From contig CALZAJ010000114.1 in NCBI GenBank assembly GCA_945613785.1, positions 1 to 5,613 on the forward strand: a stretch of DNA of 5,613 nt, written 5' to 3'. A model generated the notes under the pieces. The model worked only from the letters and a program-made list of their open reading frames with translations, had not been told where the DNA came from and ran no database searches. Shown here piece after piece: positions 4,825 to 5,613 of this stretch (positions are counted from its first letter, which is position 1; the number at the start of each line of letters is the position of its first letter). The translations under genes and the position numbers were made by a program. Source of the DNA: an uncultured Verrucomicrobiota bacterium (GTDB lineage: Bacteria > Verrucomicrobiota > Kiritimatiellia > RFP12 > UBA1067).

Positions 4825-5613
4825 ATGAAAATCGCTCTGATTGGTAATATCAACGGTGGCCTTGTTGGCATGACCTTCACTTCCGTGACGGAAATCAGCA
4901 TTGGCCGAGAGATTGGCAATACGATTGCGCCCCTGACGGCGGACGGCATGTCCCGTCACCACGCAAAAATCTACTTTAAGGACAACCAGTGGTTTGTCGA
5001 GGACCTCGGCAGTACCAATGGTTCGTTCCGCTTCGGTCAGAAGATTGAGGCCCCGACAGTCCTGTGCGTTCGAGACCAGCTGCAGTTCGGCAAGTTTTCG
5101 ATGTCCGTCGATGAAATCGATGTGACTCCTGCCGTGGCTCCTGCGCCAGCTGCCGCGCCTGCCCCGGCCCCCGCGCCCGTTCCGGCCCCGACGCCTGCGC
5201 CGGCCCCTGCGCCCGCGCCGGCTCCCGCGCCTGTCGTTGAACCGCCGAAGCCGGCTCCTGCGCCGGCCCCTGCGCCCGAGTCGCCCAAGCCGACGATGAT
5301 GACGCCTGCCGAGGCGGCCGCAGCTGGTGCCGCGGCGGAGATGGGCTTGCCGCATCCTGCTGCGCCGACCGCGCCTGCTGCGTCGGCCGTTCGTCGTCCG
5401 ACGCTGCCGATCAATCCGGGCATGCGTCCTGTTCCTGGCGGAATCGCCAAGGTTGGGGGTTCTGCGATCCCTGCGGGCGTGAAGTTGCCGCCGAAGCCGG
5501 GTCTGGCTGCGGGTGTGAAGTTGCCGCCGAAGCCGACGCTGGGTGCGGGCGTGAAATTGCCGCCGAAGCCGACGTTGGGTGCGGGCGTGAAGCTTCCGCC
5601 GAAGCCGACGTTG
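4825..5613 (+). CDS. FHA-domain protein with Ala/Pro-rich linker and GVKLPPKPTL repeats (3' end outside window)
   Basis: The first 263 residues are visible and the frame stays open to the window edge. Residues ~3-98 form a forkhead-associated domain, a phosphothreonine-peptide binding module. The canonical residues are present: G27-R28, S43-R-H-H46 and the LGSTNG loop (61-66), so peptide binding should be intact. There is no signal peptide or membrane segment, so the visible part is cytoplasmic. Residues ~105-151 are an almost pure Ala/Pro linker, probably extended. Residues 154-216 are a Pro/Ala/Met-containing low-complexity stretch. From residue 217 a 12-residue unit (AGVKLPPKPTLG) repeats in tandem to the window end. 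The start ATG 4825 is set by the domain boundary and the promoter; no Shine-Dalgarno sequence precedes it. The gene is divergent from rlmN. FHA proteins often partner with Ser/Thr kinases, but none is visible here and the C-terminal domain, if any, is unseen. Function unknown. Confidence 0.92.
   Translation, partial: MKIALIGNINGGLVGMTFTSVTEISIGREIGNTIAPLTADGMSRHHAKIYFKDNQWFVEDLGSTNGSFRFGQKIEAPTVLCVRDQLQFGKFSMSVDEIDVTPAVAPAPAAAPAPAPAPVPAPTPAPAPAPAPAPAPVVEPPKPAPAPAPAPESPKPTMMTPAEAAAAGAAAEMGLPHPAAPTAPAASAVRRPTLPINPGMRPVPGGIAKVGGSAIPAGVKLPPKPGLAAGVKLPPKPTLGAGVKLPPKPTLGAGVKLPPKPTL
5473..5613 (+). repeat. 36-bp tandem coding repeat, about 3.9 copies to the window edge
   Basis: Units begin at 5473, 5509, 5545 and 5581, the last cut by the window end. 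Each encodes AGVKLPPKPTLG or a near variant; the first has PGLA in place of PTLG. Copies differ mainly by synonymous changes (GGC/GGT, AAG/AAA, TTG/CTT, CTG/TTG). The array lies within the FHA gene and probably continues beyond the window. Confidence 0.95.

Noticed and set aside
4729..5355. A 208-codon minus-strand frame, extremely Arg/Gly-rich, over the FHA gene
   Set aside because: It is the complement of the Ala/Pro linker codons. The FHA domain on the plus strand is unambiguous.
5037..5450. A Gly/Ala repeat protein on the minus strand
   Set aside because: It is also a shadow of the Ala/Pro-rich coding sequence, with no start signal of its own.
5473..5613. 36-bp periodic repeats resembling a CRISPR array in period
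   Set aside because: Units are directly adjacent with no spacers and keep an open reading frame encoding a conserved 12-residue peptide.

Overview
The window is bacterial, GC-rich in its genes and clearly AT-richer in its two main intergenic stretches. Promoters look like ordinary sigma-70 promoters (TTGCAA-17 bp-TATATT, and two copies of TGCTATAAT), which argues against Bacteroidota. The mix of a long-armed HU protein, a SWIM-type SNF2 ATPase, RlmN and an FHA protein with an Ala/Pro linker and GVKLPPKPTL repeats would fit the PVC group (Verrucomicrobiota/Kiritimatiellota/Lentisphaerota). That placement is a weak inference; nothing here proves a taxon.

Layout. Bases 1-389 hold the 3' end of an oligopeptide/dipeptide-type ABC transporter ATPase (+). 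Bases 390-639 are an AT-richer intergenic stretch with no convincing gene, containing a perfect 12-bp inverted repeat. A consensus-like promoter (640-668) then drives a HU-family nucleoid protein (722-1024, +), which ends at a strong intrinsic terminator (1047-1079). Converging on that terminator from the other side is a two-gene minus-strand unit: rlmN (4720-3695), then a SWIM zinc-finger SNF2-family ATPase (3690-1120). The two genes are 4 bp apart and the second has its Shine-Dalgarno sequence inside the end of rlmN. From 4825 an FHA-domain protein runs on the plus strand off the window end, and its tail consists of 36-bp tandem coding repeats.

How they work together. There is no obvious single pathway. 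HU (DNA architecture), the SNF2 ATPase (DNA or nucleoprotein remodelling) and RlmN (rRNA/tRNA methylation) are housekeeping information-processing functions, the FHA protein suggests phosphothreonine signalling, and the transporter end belongs to a separate unit to the left.

The most interesting signal is the 104-bp divergent region between rlmN and the FHA gene. Both genes have the same 9-mer extended -10 box (TGCTATAAT) only 7 and 10 bases from their ATG, with no Shine-Dalgarno sequence, so both transcripts are predicted to be leaderless or nearly so. Second is the FHA protein's repeat tail, whose copies differ almost only at synonymous positions. I see no clear evidence of a wholly new defence or mobile system here.
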